Origin: Streptomyces sp. MUM 178J
Lineage (GTDB): Bacteria > Actinomycetota > Actinomycetes > Streptomycetales > Streptomycetaceae
Direction: 5' to 3'
NCBI RefSeq assembly: GCF_022414575.1
Contig: NZ_JADWYQ010000081.1
Location: 1 to 15,092, forward strand
DNA length: 15,092 nt
This document shows, one piece after another, positions 1 to 6,654 of this stretch. The notes beneath the pieces are model-generated. The model saw only the letters and a program-made list of their open reading frames with translations. It was not told the DNA's origin and did not search any database. How positions within the stretch are numbered: the first letter of the stretch is position 1; every line of letters starts with the position of its first letter. Made by a program: the position numbers and the translations under genes.

Positions 1-1
1 G

Positions 2-1264
2 CCGCCGCCCGCGGCGACGCCGGGCCCCGCCTCCGTGGAGGAGACCGGCCCGGTCTTCCTCGACGAAGAGCCGGCCGAGGAGCCGGACGCGGGGGCGTCG
101 CGCGCTGATTCGCGCACAGAGCCGGCCAGCGCCTGGGCGGCCGACGCGGCACGGCAGTCGGGCTTCGGCGGGGAGCACGACAGCCGAGTCTCCTGGGGAG
201 ACACCGCGGGCGGAGCGGAGTCGGCCGCCCCCGCGGACCCGAGGGCGCCCGCGGATCCGACCGGCGGCGCGCTGCCCGGGGTCCGGGGGGCGAGCGGCCC
301 GGGCGCGGGTGAGGCCACGGGCCAGGGCGACGGGACGATGACCTTCCGCTCTCGCGCCGAGGGCTCCCCGGACAAGGGCACTCCGGGCGAGGGCACGGCC
401 TCCGCCCCCGCCGCACCCGCTGCCGAGAGGCCCCGCCCCCAGGCGCGAACCCAGCAGCCGCAGGCGCCCGTACGGCCCAACGTGCCCTCGCAGCCGCAAC
501 CCGCTGCCTCCCAACCGCAGCCGCACGCCGCTGCCTCCCAGCCGCAGTCCCCGGTGACCGCCGGGCCCGGCGGCGGCGCGGCGTCCTGGCCGCAGCAGGT
601 CCACCAGCTCGCCCAGGGAGCGCAGGCGGCCCAGGCGGGTCAGCCGGCCCGCACGGCCCAGCCAGGACAGCCGGGCCAGTCCGCCTCCGGCGTCCGCACC
701 GGCAGGGAGCCCGAGCAGCCGGTCGTCCCCTGGAAGCCGCCGGTCAACGACCCTTTCCTGCAGGCGGCCCAGGCCCAGGCGGCGGCCCGTCCCGCGTCCC
801 TCGGCAAGCGGTTCGCGGCGCGGCTGATCGACACGCTGCTGCTCGGCGCGCTCGTGTCCGCCGTCGCGGTCCCCGTGCTCGGTCAGGCCGTCGCCCATGT
901 CGACGGCAAGATCGAGGCCGCCAAGCAGTCGGGACAGACCGTCACCGTATGGCTGGTCGACGGCACGACCGCGGGCCATCTGGGCATCGTCCTCGCCGCC
1001 CTGCTCGTCTTCGGGCTGCTGTACGAGACGCTGCCGACGGCCAAGTGGGGCCGCACTCCGGGCAAGAAGCTGTTCGGACTGAAGGTCTGTCATATCGAGT
1101 CCCATGAGACGCCGACCTTCGTGGCGGCGCTGCGCCGTTGGCTTGTCTACAGCCTGCTCGGCGTTCTCGCCATCGGTCTGCTCAATGTGCTGTGGTGCCT
1201 GTTCGACCGCCCGTGGCGGCAGTGCTGGCACGACAAGGCGGCGCACACGTTCGTCACCGGCTGA
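2..1264 (+). CDS. RDD family membrane protein, 5'-partial
   Basis: The frame is open from the left edge of the window. A GTG at 35 could be a start but has no Shine-Dalgarno sequence, so the real start is probably upstream of the window. Numbering from that GTG, residues 1-250 are a low-complexity tail rich in Ala, Pro, Gln and Gly, likely cytoplasmic and disordered. The RDD domain fills about 255-409. It has the family Arg-Asp pair (R263 and D266 in ARLID), membrane segments near 267-287, 317-335 and 369-390, and the GRTPGKKLFGLKV loop between the second and third helices. It ends with a charged HDKAAHTFV tail. RDD proteins are poorly characterised; some are linked to Na+/H+ transport, but nothing here shows a substrate. 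A second RDD gene follows 96 bases downstream. Family assignment is firm; function is unknown. Confidence 0.85.
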   Translation, partial: PPPAATPGPASVEETGPVFLDEEPAEEPDAGASRADSRTEPASAWAADAARQSGFGGEHDSRVSWGDTAGGAESAAPADPRAPADPTGGALPGVRGASGPGAGEATGQGDGTMTFRSRAEGSPDKGTPGEGTASAPAAPAAERPRPQARTQQPQAPVRPNVPSQPQPAASQPQPHAAASQPQSPVTAGPGGGAASWPQQVHQLAQGAQAAQAGQPARTAQPGQPGQSASGVRTGREPEQPVVPWKPPVNDPFLQAAQAQAAARPASLGKRFAARLIDTLLLGALVSAVAVPVLGQAVAHVDGKIEAAKQSGQTVTVWLVDGTTAGHLGIVLAALLVFGLLYETLPTAKWGRTPGKKLFGLKVCHIESHETPTFVAALRRWLVYSLLGVLAIGLLNVLWCLFDRPWRQCWHDKAAHTFVTG

Positions 1265-1338
1265 CGTCCTGCGCTTGGCGGCTGACGGTCCGTCGGAGAC
1301 GGTCGCCCGAACGGCGTGTCATAGGTTGCGGAGGGCCC

Positions 1339-1360
1339 GGGGGCACGGTGCACTGCCCCC
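1339..1360 (+). promoter_or_regulatory. Hairpin abutting the start codon of the second RDD gene
   Basis: A perfect 7-bp stem (GGGGGCA at 1339-1345 with TGCCCCC at 1354-1360) and an 8-base loop end at the base before the ATG at 1361. No Shine-Dalgarno sequence lies at normal distance; the nearest purine run, GGAGGG near 1330, is about 25 bases away. A TAGGTT at 1322-1327 resembles a -10 element, but I see no convincing -35. The fold is visible; any effect on translation is inference. Confidence 0.35.
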
Positions 1361-2080
1361 ATGAGCCCGATGAGCAACGACGACAGGCCGCCGTCCGGGG
1401 AGCCGCCCGAGGACGACCCGTTCCGCAAGAAGCCGCCCGAGCAGCCGCCCCCCGAGCAGCCGCCGCCCGGCTCGACGCCTCCGCCGGGCCCGCCGCCTCC
1501 GGGCTCCACGCCGCCGCCCCCTCCACCGGGCGGCGGCGGTCCTATGCCTCCGTACGGTCCGGGCGACGCCTACGGCGGAGGCCCCTACGGAGGCGTCGAC
1601 CCGCTCGCGGGGATGCCGCCGCTCGCGGACTTCGGCCGACGGCTGACGGCCAGGATCGTCGACTGGCTCATCATCGCCGTGCCGCTGTTTCTGCTCTCCC
1701 TGCTCTTCGGGGGCTGGGACTTCACCACGGACGGCGACAGCTGGGAGGAGATCAGCGAGGAGCTGAACACCGGCAGGCAGTGGCTCTACTCGCTCGTCGC
1801 GGTCGTCGCGTATGTGGGCTACGACACCATCATGGTCAAGAAAGACGGTCAGACGCTGGGCAAGCGCTGGATGAAGATCCGCGTCGCCTTGCTGAACGAC
1901 GGCAGCGTGCCCGACACCAACTCTTCCCTGCTGCGCGCGGTCGTGCTGTGGGTGCCCGCGCTGATCTGCTGCTTCTGCCTCTGGTGGATCATCATCGCCA
2001 TCACGATCCTGACCGACAAGCCGTACAAACAGGGGTTGCACGACAAGGTCGCCAAGACGGTCGTGGTGCGGGTGCGGTAA
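1361..2080 (+). CDS. RDD family membrane protein
   Basis: This is a 239-residue protein. A second ATG three codons in (1370) is an alternative start. Residues 1-85 are an extreme proline/glycine-rich tail with runs of PPPEQ- and PPPG-like repeats and a tyrosine/glycine section (PPYGPGDAYGGG). The RDD domain covers about 90-239, with R98 and D101 in ARIVD, helices near 102-117, 142-159 and 193-218, and the loop DGQTLGKRWMKIRV. It ends in HDKVAKTVVVRVR. A short cysteine cluster (C203, C204, C206) sits in the third helix. It has the same architecture as the upstream gene but little similarity outside the RDD signature, so the pair looks like an old duplication or paralogues. Its stop is four bases from the stop of the convergent small membrane protein gene. 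Transported substrate or partner is unknown. Confidence 0.88.
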   Translation: MSPMSNDDRPPSGEPPEDDPFRKKPPEQPPPEQPPPGSTPPPGPPPPGSTPPPPPPGGGGPMPPYGPGDAYGGGPYGGVDPLAGMPPLADFGRRLTARIVDWLIIAVPLFLLSLLFGGWDFTTDGDSWEEISEELNTGRQWLYSLVAVVAYVGYDTIMVKKDGQTLGKRWMKIRVALLNDGSVPDTNSSLLRAVVLWVPALICCFCLWWIIIAITILTDKPYKQGLHDKVAKTVVVRVR

Positions 2081-2084
2081 CGCT

Positions 2085-2369
2085 TCAGCGGTGCAGGGAG
2101 TGGACGCCCGCGCCCGTGCGCCGGGCGGGCGCAGGTCCGGGCTGTGCCTCCTGCACCGTGCGCAGCGCTGCGTCGAGGGCCGTGCCCCGCCTCTGTACGT
2201 CCCGCTGATGCAGGGTGACGGAGACGGCGAGTCCCAGCGCCAGCGCCACGGCGGCGACGGCGGCGACGGCGATGCCGCCCTCGGCGCCGGTGAGCAGCAG
2301 CAGGGCGAGGGCTGAGAAGACGACGGCAGCCGAACCGTAGGCGATCTGTGCGGCAGTCGGACGCGGCAT
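2085..2369 (-). CDS. Small two-helix membrane protein, unknown function
   Basis: A 94-residue protein with the start chosen at the ATG at 2369-2367, preceded on the minus strand by GAGGA about 11 bases upstream. A longer form from 2450 would add 27 proline/arginine-rich residues and has weaker support. Two hydrophobic helices, about 11-27 and 32-53, are joined by a short glycine-rich turn (GAEGG), giving a helical hairpin. The cytoplasmic-looking tail begins HQRDVQRRGTALDAALRTVQEA and ends proline/arginine-rich. I do not recognise a family. The gene is convergent with the RDD gene (stops four bases apart) and divergent from the metalloprotease, so it may share the intergenic control region with the protease. 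Third-position GC bias in this frame supports it as a real gene. Confidence 0.6.
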   Translation of the reverse strand: MPRPTAAQIAYGSAAVVFSALALLLLTGAEGGIAVAAVAAVALALGLAVSVTLHQRDVQRRGTALDAALRTVQEAQPGPAPARRTGAGVHSLHR

Positions 2370-2600
2370 GACGGTATCCGTCCTCGGGGCAGGGGACAGG
2401 GACAGGGGGGTGTCGTCGGGTCTCTCTCCCGCGCGGGAGCCGGCCGGCATGGTCGCACTGCCGATCGACTCTATGAGGGTGCATGCCCGAGGGGAACCGG
2501 TGGTAAGCGTGACCTAACCCACGGTGCCGGTGCACAGGGGGCGCATCGATTCATCCGCACTACCAATTGGCCGAAAATATGCTCCCATTGTCCGGCCCTC

Positions 2601-2616
2601 CACCCTTTCGAGGGTG
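2601..2616 (+). promoter_or_regulatory. UUCG-tetraloop hairpin upstream of the protease
   Basis: CACCCT-TTCG-AGGGTG forms a perfect 6-bp stem closed by the very stable UUCG tetraloop, about 170 bases before the protease start. There is no T-tract after it, so it is not an obvious intrinsic terminator. It could be a 5'-UTR element or part of an operator. The fold is seen; the role is unknown. Confidence 0.4.
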
Positions 2617-2704
2617 TTCGAATTCCGGAACTGGACTCGCGCATAGTGCAGTTGGCCTGTCCAAGTCAAGGACTGTCTTTTCTTCGTCAACTCCGGTCGA
2701 ATGT

Positions 2705-2718
2705 CGTCACTTGTGACG
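2705..2718. promoter_or_regulatory. Perfect 14-bp palindrome, candidate operator
   Basis: CGTCACTTGTGACG is a perfect inverted repeat (CGTCAC, TT, GTGACG) about 70 bases before the protease GTG. Its half-sites resemble Crp/FNR-type GTGA halves but are in the opposite order with only a 2-base spacer, so I do not assign a regulator. Confidence 0.35.
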
Positions 2719-2786
2719 CGACTCCGCGCGCGGACTACCCCACATCTTGTCCGTGGCGGCGGGGCGCAGGGGAGGACACCAATCAA

Positions 2787-5234
2787 GTGACCAACAGAAG
2801 ACGGACGATCAGAGCGTCCGCGGTGCTCGTGGCGCTCGCCGCGACCACCGCGACGGCCTCGGCCTTCGCCACCGCGCAGGCCGACGACCACCGCTCGACG
2901 GACCCGACAGCAATCGAACGCCACGACCCGGCGCCGGGCAAGGCCAAGGGGGGCCACGGCGAGGGACCCGAGAAGGCTCATGTCGAGCACGATCTCGAAG
3001 GCCCGTTCAGCAAGCAGCAGGAGGAGCAGCGGCAGGCTGCCCTTGAGCAGGTCATATCGGGCGACGCGACCGTCCAGAAGCGGGGTGCTTCCAAGGTCGT
3101 GCGGCTCGATGACAAGAAGTACGTCGAGCTGGGCCGGGAGAAGACCGACAAGATCTTCACCATCCTGGTGGAGTTCGGCGACAAGGTCGACGACACCACG
3201 ATGTACGACCCCGACGGCGACGGTCCCAAGCCGCCCGTCAAGAAGTACGGCGGCACTCCGGGCCCGCTGCACAACAAGATCGCCGAGCCCGACCGCTCGG
3301 TGGACAACTCCACCGCCTGGCAGGAGGATTTCGACCGGCAGCACTTCCAGGACCTGTACTTCGGCAAGGGCCAGAACGCCGACGGCACGCCCAAGCACTC
3401 GCTGAAGACCTACTACGAGCGGGCCTCGTCGGGCCGCTACTCGGTCGAGGGCACGGTCTCCGACTGGGTCAAGGTCGAGTACAACGAGGCGCGCTACGGC
3501 TCCAACTACTGCGGACAGTCGAACTGCTCCAACGTCTGGGACGCCGTCCGCGACGGCGTCAACGCCTGGACCGCCGACCAGAAGGCCAAGGGCAAGACCG
3601 ACGAGCAGATCAAGGCCGAGCTGTCCCAGTACGACAAATGGGACCGCTACGACTTCGACGGCGACGGCGAGTTCAACGAGCCCGACGGCTACATCGACCA
3701 CTTCCAGATCGTCCACGCCGGCGAGGACGAGTCCGCGGGCGGCGGCACGCAGGGCGGCGACGCCATCTGGGCCCACCGCTGGTACGCCTACGGCACCGAC
3801 GTCGGCAAGACCGGCCCCGCCCAGAACAGGGCCGGCGGCACCCAGATCGGCGAGTCCGGCATCTGGGTCGGCGACTACACCGTGCAGCCCGAGAACGGCG
3901 GACTCGGCGTCTTCGCCCACGAGTACGGCCACGACCTCGGCCTGCCGGACCTGTACGACACCTCCGGCGGCGGCGAGAACTCCACCGGCTTCTGGACCCT
4001 GATGTCGTCCGGCTCCTGGCTGGGCACCGGCGGGGAGACCATCGGCGACCTCCCCGGCGACATGACCGCCTGGGACAAGCTGCAGCTCGGCTGGCTCAAC
4101 TACACCAAGGGCAAGGCCGCGACCAAGTCCAAGCACAAGCTGGGCGTCGCCGAGTACAACACCAAGAACCCGCAGGCGCTCGTCGTCGAGCTGCCGAAGA
4201 AGGAAGTCACCACCACCGTCGTGAAGCCCGCGCAGGGCTCCAAGCAGTGGTGGAGCCAGATGGGTGACGACCTCAAGAACACCCTGACCCGCTCCGTCGA
4301 CCTCACCGGCAAGTCGTCGGCCGAGCTGTCGCTCAAGGGCTGGTACGACATCGAGGCCGAGTACGACTACCTCTACACCGAGGTGTCCACGGACGGCGGC
4401 GCGACCTGGACCGCGCTGGACGGCACCGCCGACGGCCAGGCCCTCCCGCGGGACGCCTCCGACACGCCCGCGCTGACCGGCGTCTCGGAGACGTACAAGG
4501 ACCTCGTCTACTCGCTGGACGCGTACGCGGGCAAGAAGTTCGACCTCCGCTTCCGCTACCAGACGGACGGCGGCGTGGCGCCGCTCGGCTTCACGGCCGA
4601 CGCGATCACCCTGACCGCGGACGGCGCGACGGTCTTCAGCGACGACGCCGAGGGCGACGACGCGGGCTGGACCGCGAAGGGCTTCACCCGCATCGGCGAG
4701 GGCTTCACCAAGGAGTACGAGCAGTACTACATCGCCGAGAACCGGCAGTACGTCTCGTACGACCAGACCCTCAAGGTCGGCCCGTACAACTTCGGCTTCG
4801 CCGCGCCGAAGGAGAGCTGGGTCGAGCACTACCCGTACCAGAACGGCCTGCTGATCTGGCTCTGGGACACCTCCCAGGCCGACAACAACACCAGCCAGCA
4901 CCCCGGCAAGGGTCTGATCCTGCCGGTGGACGCCCATGCCGAGCCGCTGAAGTGGAAGGACGGGTCGCTGATGCGCAACCGCATCCAGTCCTACGACTCG
5001 ACCTTCAGCTGGTGGCCGACGGACAGCATCAAGCTGCACAAGGCGGGGGTCGCCCAGCGGATCTGGCCCAAGTTCGGCAATCCCGTCTTCGACGACCGCA
5101 AGGGGACCTACTGGCACGAGGGGAACCCGACCGGAAGTGTCGACGTTCCTGACACCAACACGCGGATCTCGATCGCCTGGCAGCCGTGGAGCGGCAAGAC
5201 GATCACCGTCAAGGTGGGCCCCTCCACCAAATAA
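2787..5234 (+). CDS. Secreted M6 (immune inhibitor A-like) zinc metalloprotease
   Basis: An 815-residue secreted protease. I chose the GTG at 2787 because GGGGAGG lies about 10 bases upstream and it gives a clean signal peptide: RRR at 4-6, a hydrophobic core at 10-28 and cleavage near A28 or A32. The open frame extends upstream to 2646 without a site or sensible sequence. A propeptide-like charged region follows to about residue 95. The M6 peptidase domain holds the zinc motif HEYGHDLGLPD (H378, E379, H382), the family's HExxHxxGxxD form, followed by a WTLMSSGSW segment. DFDGDGEFNEPDG from D289 looks like a calcium-binding loop. About 488-640 resembles the MAM-like beta domain of InhA proteases, then an M6-type C-terminal region. 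No LPXTG or membrane anchor is present. Family members degrade extracellular protein and host peptides; here nutrient release is more likely. It is a single-gene unit with its own terminator. Confidence 0.92.
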   Translation: MTNRRRTIRASAVLVALAATTATASAFATAQADDHRSTDPTAIERHDPAPGKAKGGHGEGPEKAHVEHDLEGPFSKQQEEQRQAALEQVISGDATVQKRGASKVVRLDDKKYVELGREKTDKIFTILVEFGDKVDDTTMYDPDGDGPKPPVKKYGGTPGPLHNKIAEPDRSVDNSTAWQEDFDRQHFQDLYFGKGQNADGTPKHSLKTYYERASSGRYSVEGTVSDWVKVEYNEARYGSNYCGQSNCSNVWDAVRDGVNAWTADQKAKGKTDEQIKAELSQYDKWDRYDFDGDGEFNEPDGYIDHFQIVHAGEDESAGGGTQGGDAIWAHRWYAYGTDVGKTGPAQNRAGGTQIGESGIWVGDYTVQPENGGLGVFAHEYGHDLGLPDLYDTSGGGENSTGFWTLMSSGSWLGTGGETIGDLPGDMTAWDKLQLGWLNYTKGKAATKSKHKLGVAEYNTKNPQALVVELPKKEVTTTVVKPAQGSKQWWSQMGDDLKNTLTRSVDLTGKSSAELSLKGWYDIEAEYDYLYTEVSTDGGATWTALDGTADGQALPRDASDTPALTGVSETYKDLVYSLDAYAGKKFDLRFRYQTDGGVAPLGFTADAITLTADGATVFSDDAEGDDAGWTAKGFTRIGEGFTKEYEQYYIAENRQYVSYDQTLKVGPYNFGFAAPKESWVEHYPYQNGLLIWLWDTSQADNNTSQHPGKGLILPVDAHAEPLKWKDGSLMRNRIQSYDSTFSWWPTDSIKLHKAGVAQRIWPKFGNPVFDDRKGTYWHEGNPTGSVDVPDTNTRISIAWQPWSGKTITVKVGPSTK

Positions 5235-5256
5235 TTGACATAACTGCAGGTCAAAC

Positions 5257-5301
5257 CATGATCGGCCGTTGCCCCCTGGCGGGCGGCGGCCGATCGTGTT
5301 T
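5257..5301 (+). terminator. Terminator-like hairpin after the metalloprotease
   Basis: Twenty-three bases after the stop, 5257-5268 pairs with 5287-5298 over 12 bp (one G-T wobble), and the inner 5271-5274/5281-5284 pairing extends the fold. A short TTTA follows. A smaller inverted repeat (TTGAC at 5235-5239, GTCAA at 5250-5254) lies directly after the stop codon. Confidence 0.65.
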
Positions 5302-5355
5302 AGGTGCGGGAGACGAGACCCTTATTGACACCAGAGTACGGGGGAGTGGATCAGC

Positions 5356-5673
5356 ATGCCCGGAGGCGGGTTCTGCAAGCTGCCGGGAGGCAGCGTCGTG
5401 GTCGCGATAGGACTGCCCAGTCCGGCCGGGGACGGCGGGACGGTCCGCGTCCTGGTCCATGCGGCGAACCGGGCGCGGGCGCTGACGCGGCTGCGGAATC
5501 TGGGGCTGCGGGCGGTGTACCTGCGCGGCAACGCGGAGCCTCCGACGCCGGACGAGATCACGGCGGTGCTGCACCACCCGGACGGCCTTCTCTGGCGTAC
5601 GTCGGGCCCTGCGGCGCCGCAAGAGCTCTGGCACCCCATCCGGGCCCTGCTGCGCGCCACGACCAGCGCCTGA
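5356..5673 (+). CDS. Hypothetical protein, 105 residues
   Basis: The ATG at 5356 has a strong Shine-Dalgarno sequence (GGGGAG, 9-base spacing) and the frame shows the usual high third-position GC, so I take it as real. The protein begins MPGGGFCKLPGGS, then a hydrophobic strand (VVVAIGLPS), a charged helical stretch (NRARALTRLRNLGLRAVYLRG), and PTPDEITAVLHHPDGLLWR with a C-terminal helix. It has no signal peptide, membrane helix or metal-binding motif that I can see. The pattern suggests a small soluble alpha/beta protein. I do not recognise a family. It lies between the protease terminator and the convergent nicotinamidase gene. A TTGACA at 5325-5330 is too close to the start to serve a standard promoter for this gene. 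Confidence 0.6.
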   Translation: MPGGGFCKLPGGSVVVAIGLPSPAGDGGTVRVLVHAANRARALTRLRNLGLRAVYLRGNAEPPTPDEITAVLHHPDGLLWRTSGPAAPQELWHPIRALLRATTSA

Positions 5674-5681
5674 CCGCGCCC

Positions 5682-5729
5682 CCGGGGGCTTCCGCCCCCG
5701 GACCCCCGCTCCTCAAACGCCGGAGGGGC
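5682..5729. terminator. GC-rich intergenic repeat with bidirectional terminator character
   Basis: Between two convergent stops, 5682-5689 pairs perfectly with 5694-5701 (CCGGGGGC and GCCCCCGG, TTCC loop). A second imperfect stem (CTCC at 5709-5712 with GGAG at 5722-5725, flanked by C and G runs) follows, with the segment CTCCTCAAACGCCGGAGG. From general knowledge, near-identical segments recur between genes throughout Streptomyces genomes. The position fits termination from both sides; no long T-tract is present on the plus strand apart from TTTT at 5733-5736. Confidence 0.6.
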
Positions 5730-5746
5730 TGGTTTTCCCCGGGCCG

Positions 5747-5801
5747 CACCATCGGCTTGCCGGAGAGGGCCCCCGGGTCACACCACCGGCTTGCCGGAGA
5801 G
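5747..5801. repeat. Direct repeat of the nicotinamidase C-terminal coding end
   Basis: The 21 bases at 5781-5801, coding the last residues of nicotinamidase (LSGKPVV on the minus strand), recur at 5747-5767 beyond its stop with 20 of 21 bases identical, offset by 34 bases. This looks like a small tandem duplication whose outer copy is no longer translated. Confidence 0.7.
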
Positions 5802-6362
5802 CTCCACGCCCGCCCCCCGCATCTCCTCCAGCGCCCGCTGGGTCGTCTCCTGTGCGACGCCCGCCGTCAGGTCCAGCAGGACATGGGTGCGGAAGCCCTC
5901 GCGGGCCGCGTCGAGGGCGGTCATGCGGACGCAGTGGTCGGTGGCGATGCCGACGATGTCGACGTCGGTGATCCCGTGCCGGCGCAGCCAGTCCGCCAGC
6001 GGCGTGCCGTTCTCGTCGGCGCCCTCGAAGCCGCTGTACGCCGCCGTGTACGCGCCCTTGCTGAAGACCGCGTCGATCGCGCCCGAGGCGACGGCCGGCG
6101 CGAAGTTCGGGTGGAAGCCGATGCCCTCGGTGCCCGCGACGCAGTGGGGCGGCCAGGAGCCGACGTAGTCCGGGTGGTCGGAGAAGTGGTCACCGGGGTC
6201 GATGTGGTGGTCGCGCGTGGCGACGACATGGGCGTAGCCCGCCTGGGACTCGCCGATCAGGTCGGTGATGGCGGCCGCGACGTCCGCGCCCCCCGCCACC
6301 GCGAGGCTGCCGCCCTCGCAGAAGTCGTTCTGAACGTCCACGACGATCAATGCGCGGTGCAT
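5778..6362 (-). CDS. pncA: Nicotinamidase (isochorismatase-like hydrolase)
   Basis: A 194-residue cytoplasmic enzyme that hydrolyses nicotinamide to nicotinate and ammonia for NAD salvage. The cysteine hydrolase triad is present: D9 (VVDVQNDF), K102 (FSKGAY) and C144 (TDHCVRMTA). The metal ligands of PncA enzymes are matched by D51, H53, H59 and H73 ([12 protein letters not shown] and WPPHC). The non-proline cis-peptide region GIATDHCV is typical. Length is normal for the family (about 186-213). The start ATG has AAGGA 8-9 bases upstream on the minus strand. It lies downstream of pncB on the same strand, so its product is the substrate of the neighbouring enzyme; the 292 bases between them contain a 15-bp minisatellite. 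In mycobacteria this enzyme activates pyrazinamide. Isochorismatase relatives are an alternative, but the full metal-site set argues for nicotinamidase. Confidence 0.94.
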   Translation of the reverse strand: MHRALIVVDVQNDFCEGGSLAVAGGADVAAAITDLIGESQAGYAHVVATRDHHIDPGDHFSDHPDYVGSWPPHCVAGTEGIGFHPNFAPAVASGAIDAVFSKGAYTAAYSGFEGADENGTPLADWLRRHGITDVDIVGIATDHCVRMTALDAAREGFRTHVLLDLTAGVAQETTQRALEEMRGAGVELSGKPVV

Positions 6363-6411
6363 GGCGGGTGTCCTTCGGTGGGGGCGGGGTCGACGGCTGC
6401 TGAGGCGGCGT

Positions 6412-6531
6412 CCCGTAAGGGGGCCTTTCGCATCCGGGCCTTTCGTACGGGTTCACTTCGTACGGGTTCACTTCGTACGGGTTTGCTTCGCACGAGGGTC
6501 TCCCGCACGGGGGCATCCCGTACAGGGGATG
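6412..6531. repeat. Degenerate 15-bp tandem repeat, eight units
   Basis: Eight consecutive 15-base units can be laid out at 6412, 6427, 6442, 6457, 6472, 6487, 6502 and 6517. Units 3 and 4 are identical (TTCGTACGGGTTCAC), unit 5 differs at two bases, and the outer units are more diverged. The rough consensus is YYCGYACGGGKNNNY. It lies between pncB and pncA. Since the period is a multiple of three, every frame reads as a pentapeptide repeat, for example PVRSE on the minus strand, so this alone does not prove coding. Confidence 0.85.
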
Positions 6532-6654
6532 AGATCGAGAGTAGAGACTTCGGCGGCCCAGGGGGAGGGGGCATCGTCGTCGCACGGGGCGCGTTCGCCC
6601 AGGGCGCGCCAACGAGTACCCCGCTCACGGGCGCCGCATCAGCCTGCGCCGTGC

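Larger units (their letters stand above)
2370..2786. promoter_or_regulatory. Divergent intergenic control region
   Basis: These 417 bases separate the minus-strand small membrane protein from the protease and hold no credible gene. The stretch 2555-2720 is clearly more AT-rich than its surroundings (for example CCAATTGGCCGAAAATATGC), as expected of a regulatory region. A UUCG-loop hairpin and a perfect 14-bp palindrome lie in it and are listed separately. I see no good sigma-70-type -35/-10 pair. TGGCCTGTCC near 2654 is one mismatch from the AdpA consensus TGGCSNGWWY, which is too degenerate to call. Confidence 0.4.

Noticed and set aside
2787..2886. Tat-type export of the metalloprotease, from the RRR near its N-terminus.
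   Set aside because: The residues after the arginines (TIRAS) do not fit the SRRxFLK pattern; an ordinary Sec signal fits better.
2514..5117. An 867-codon open frame on the minus strand, antisense to the metalloprotease.
   Set aside because: It is a shadow of the protease codon bias: low-complexity Val/Leu/Gly/Arg composition, no domain and no start signal, while the plus strand has a full protease with its zinc motif.
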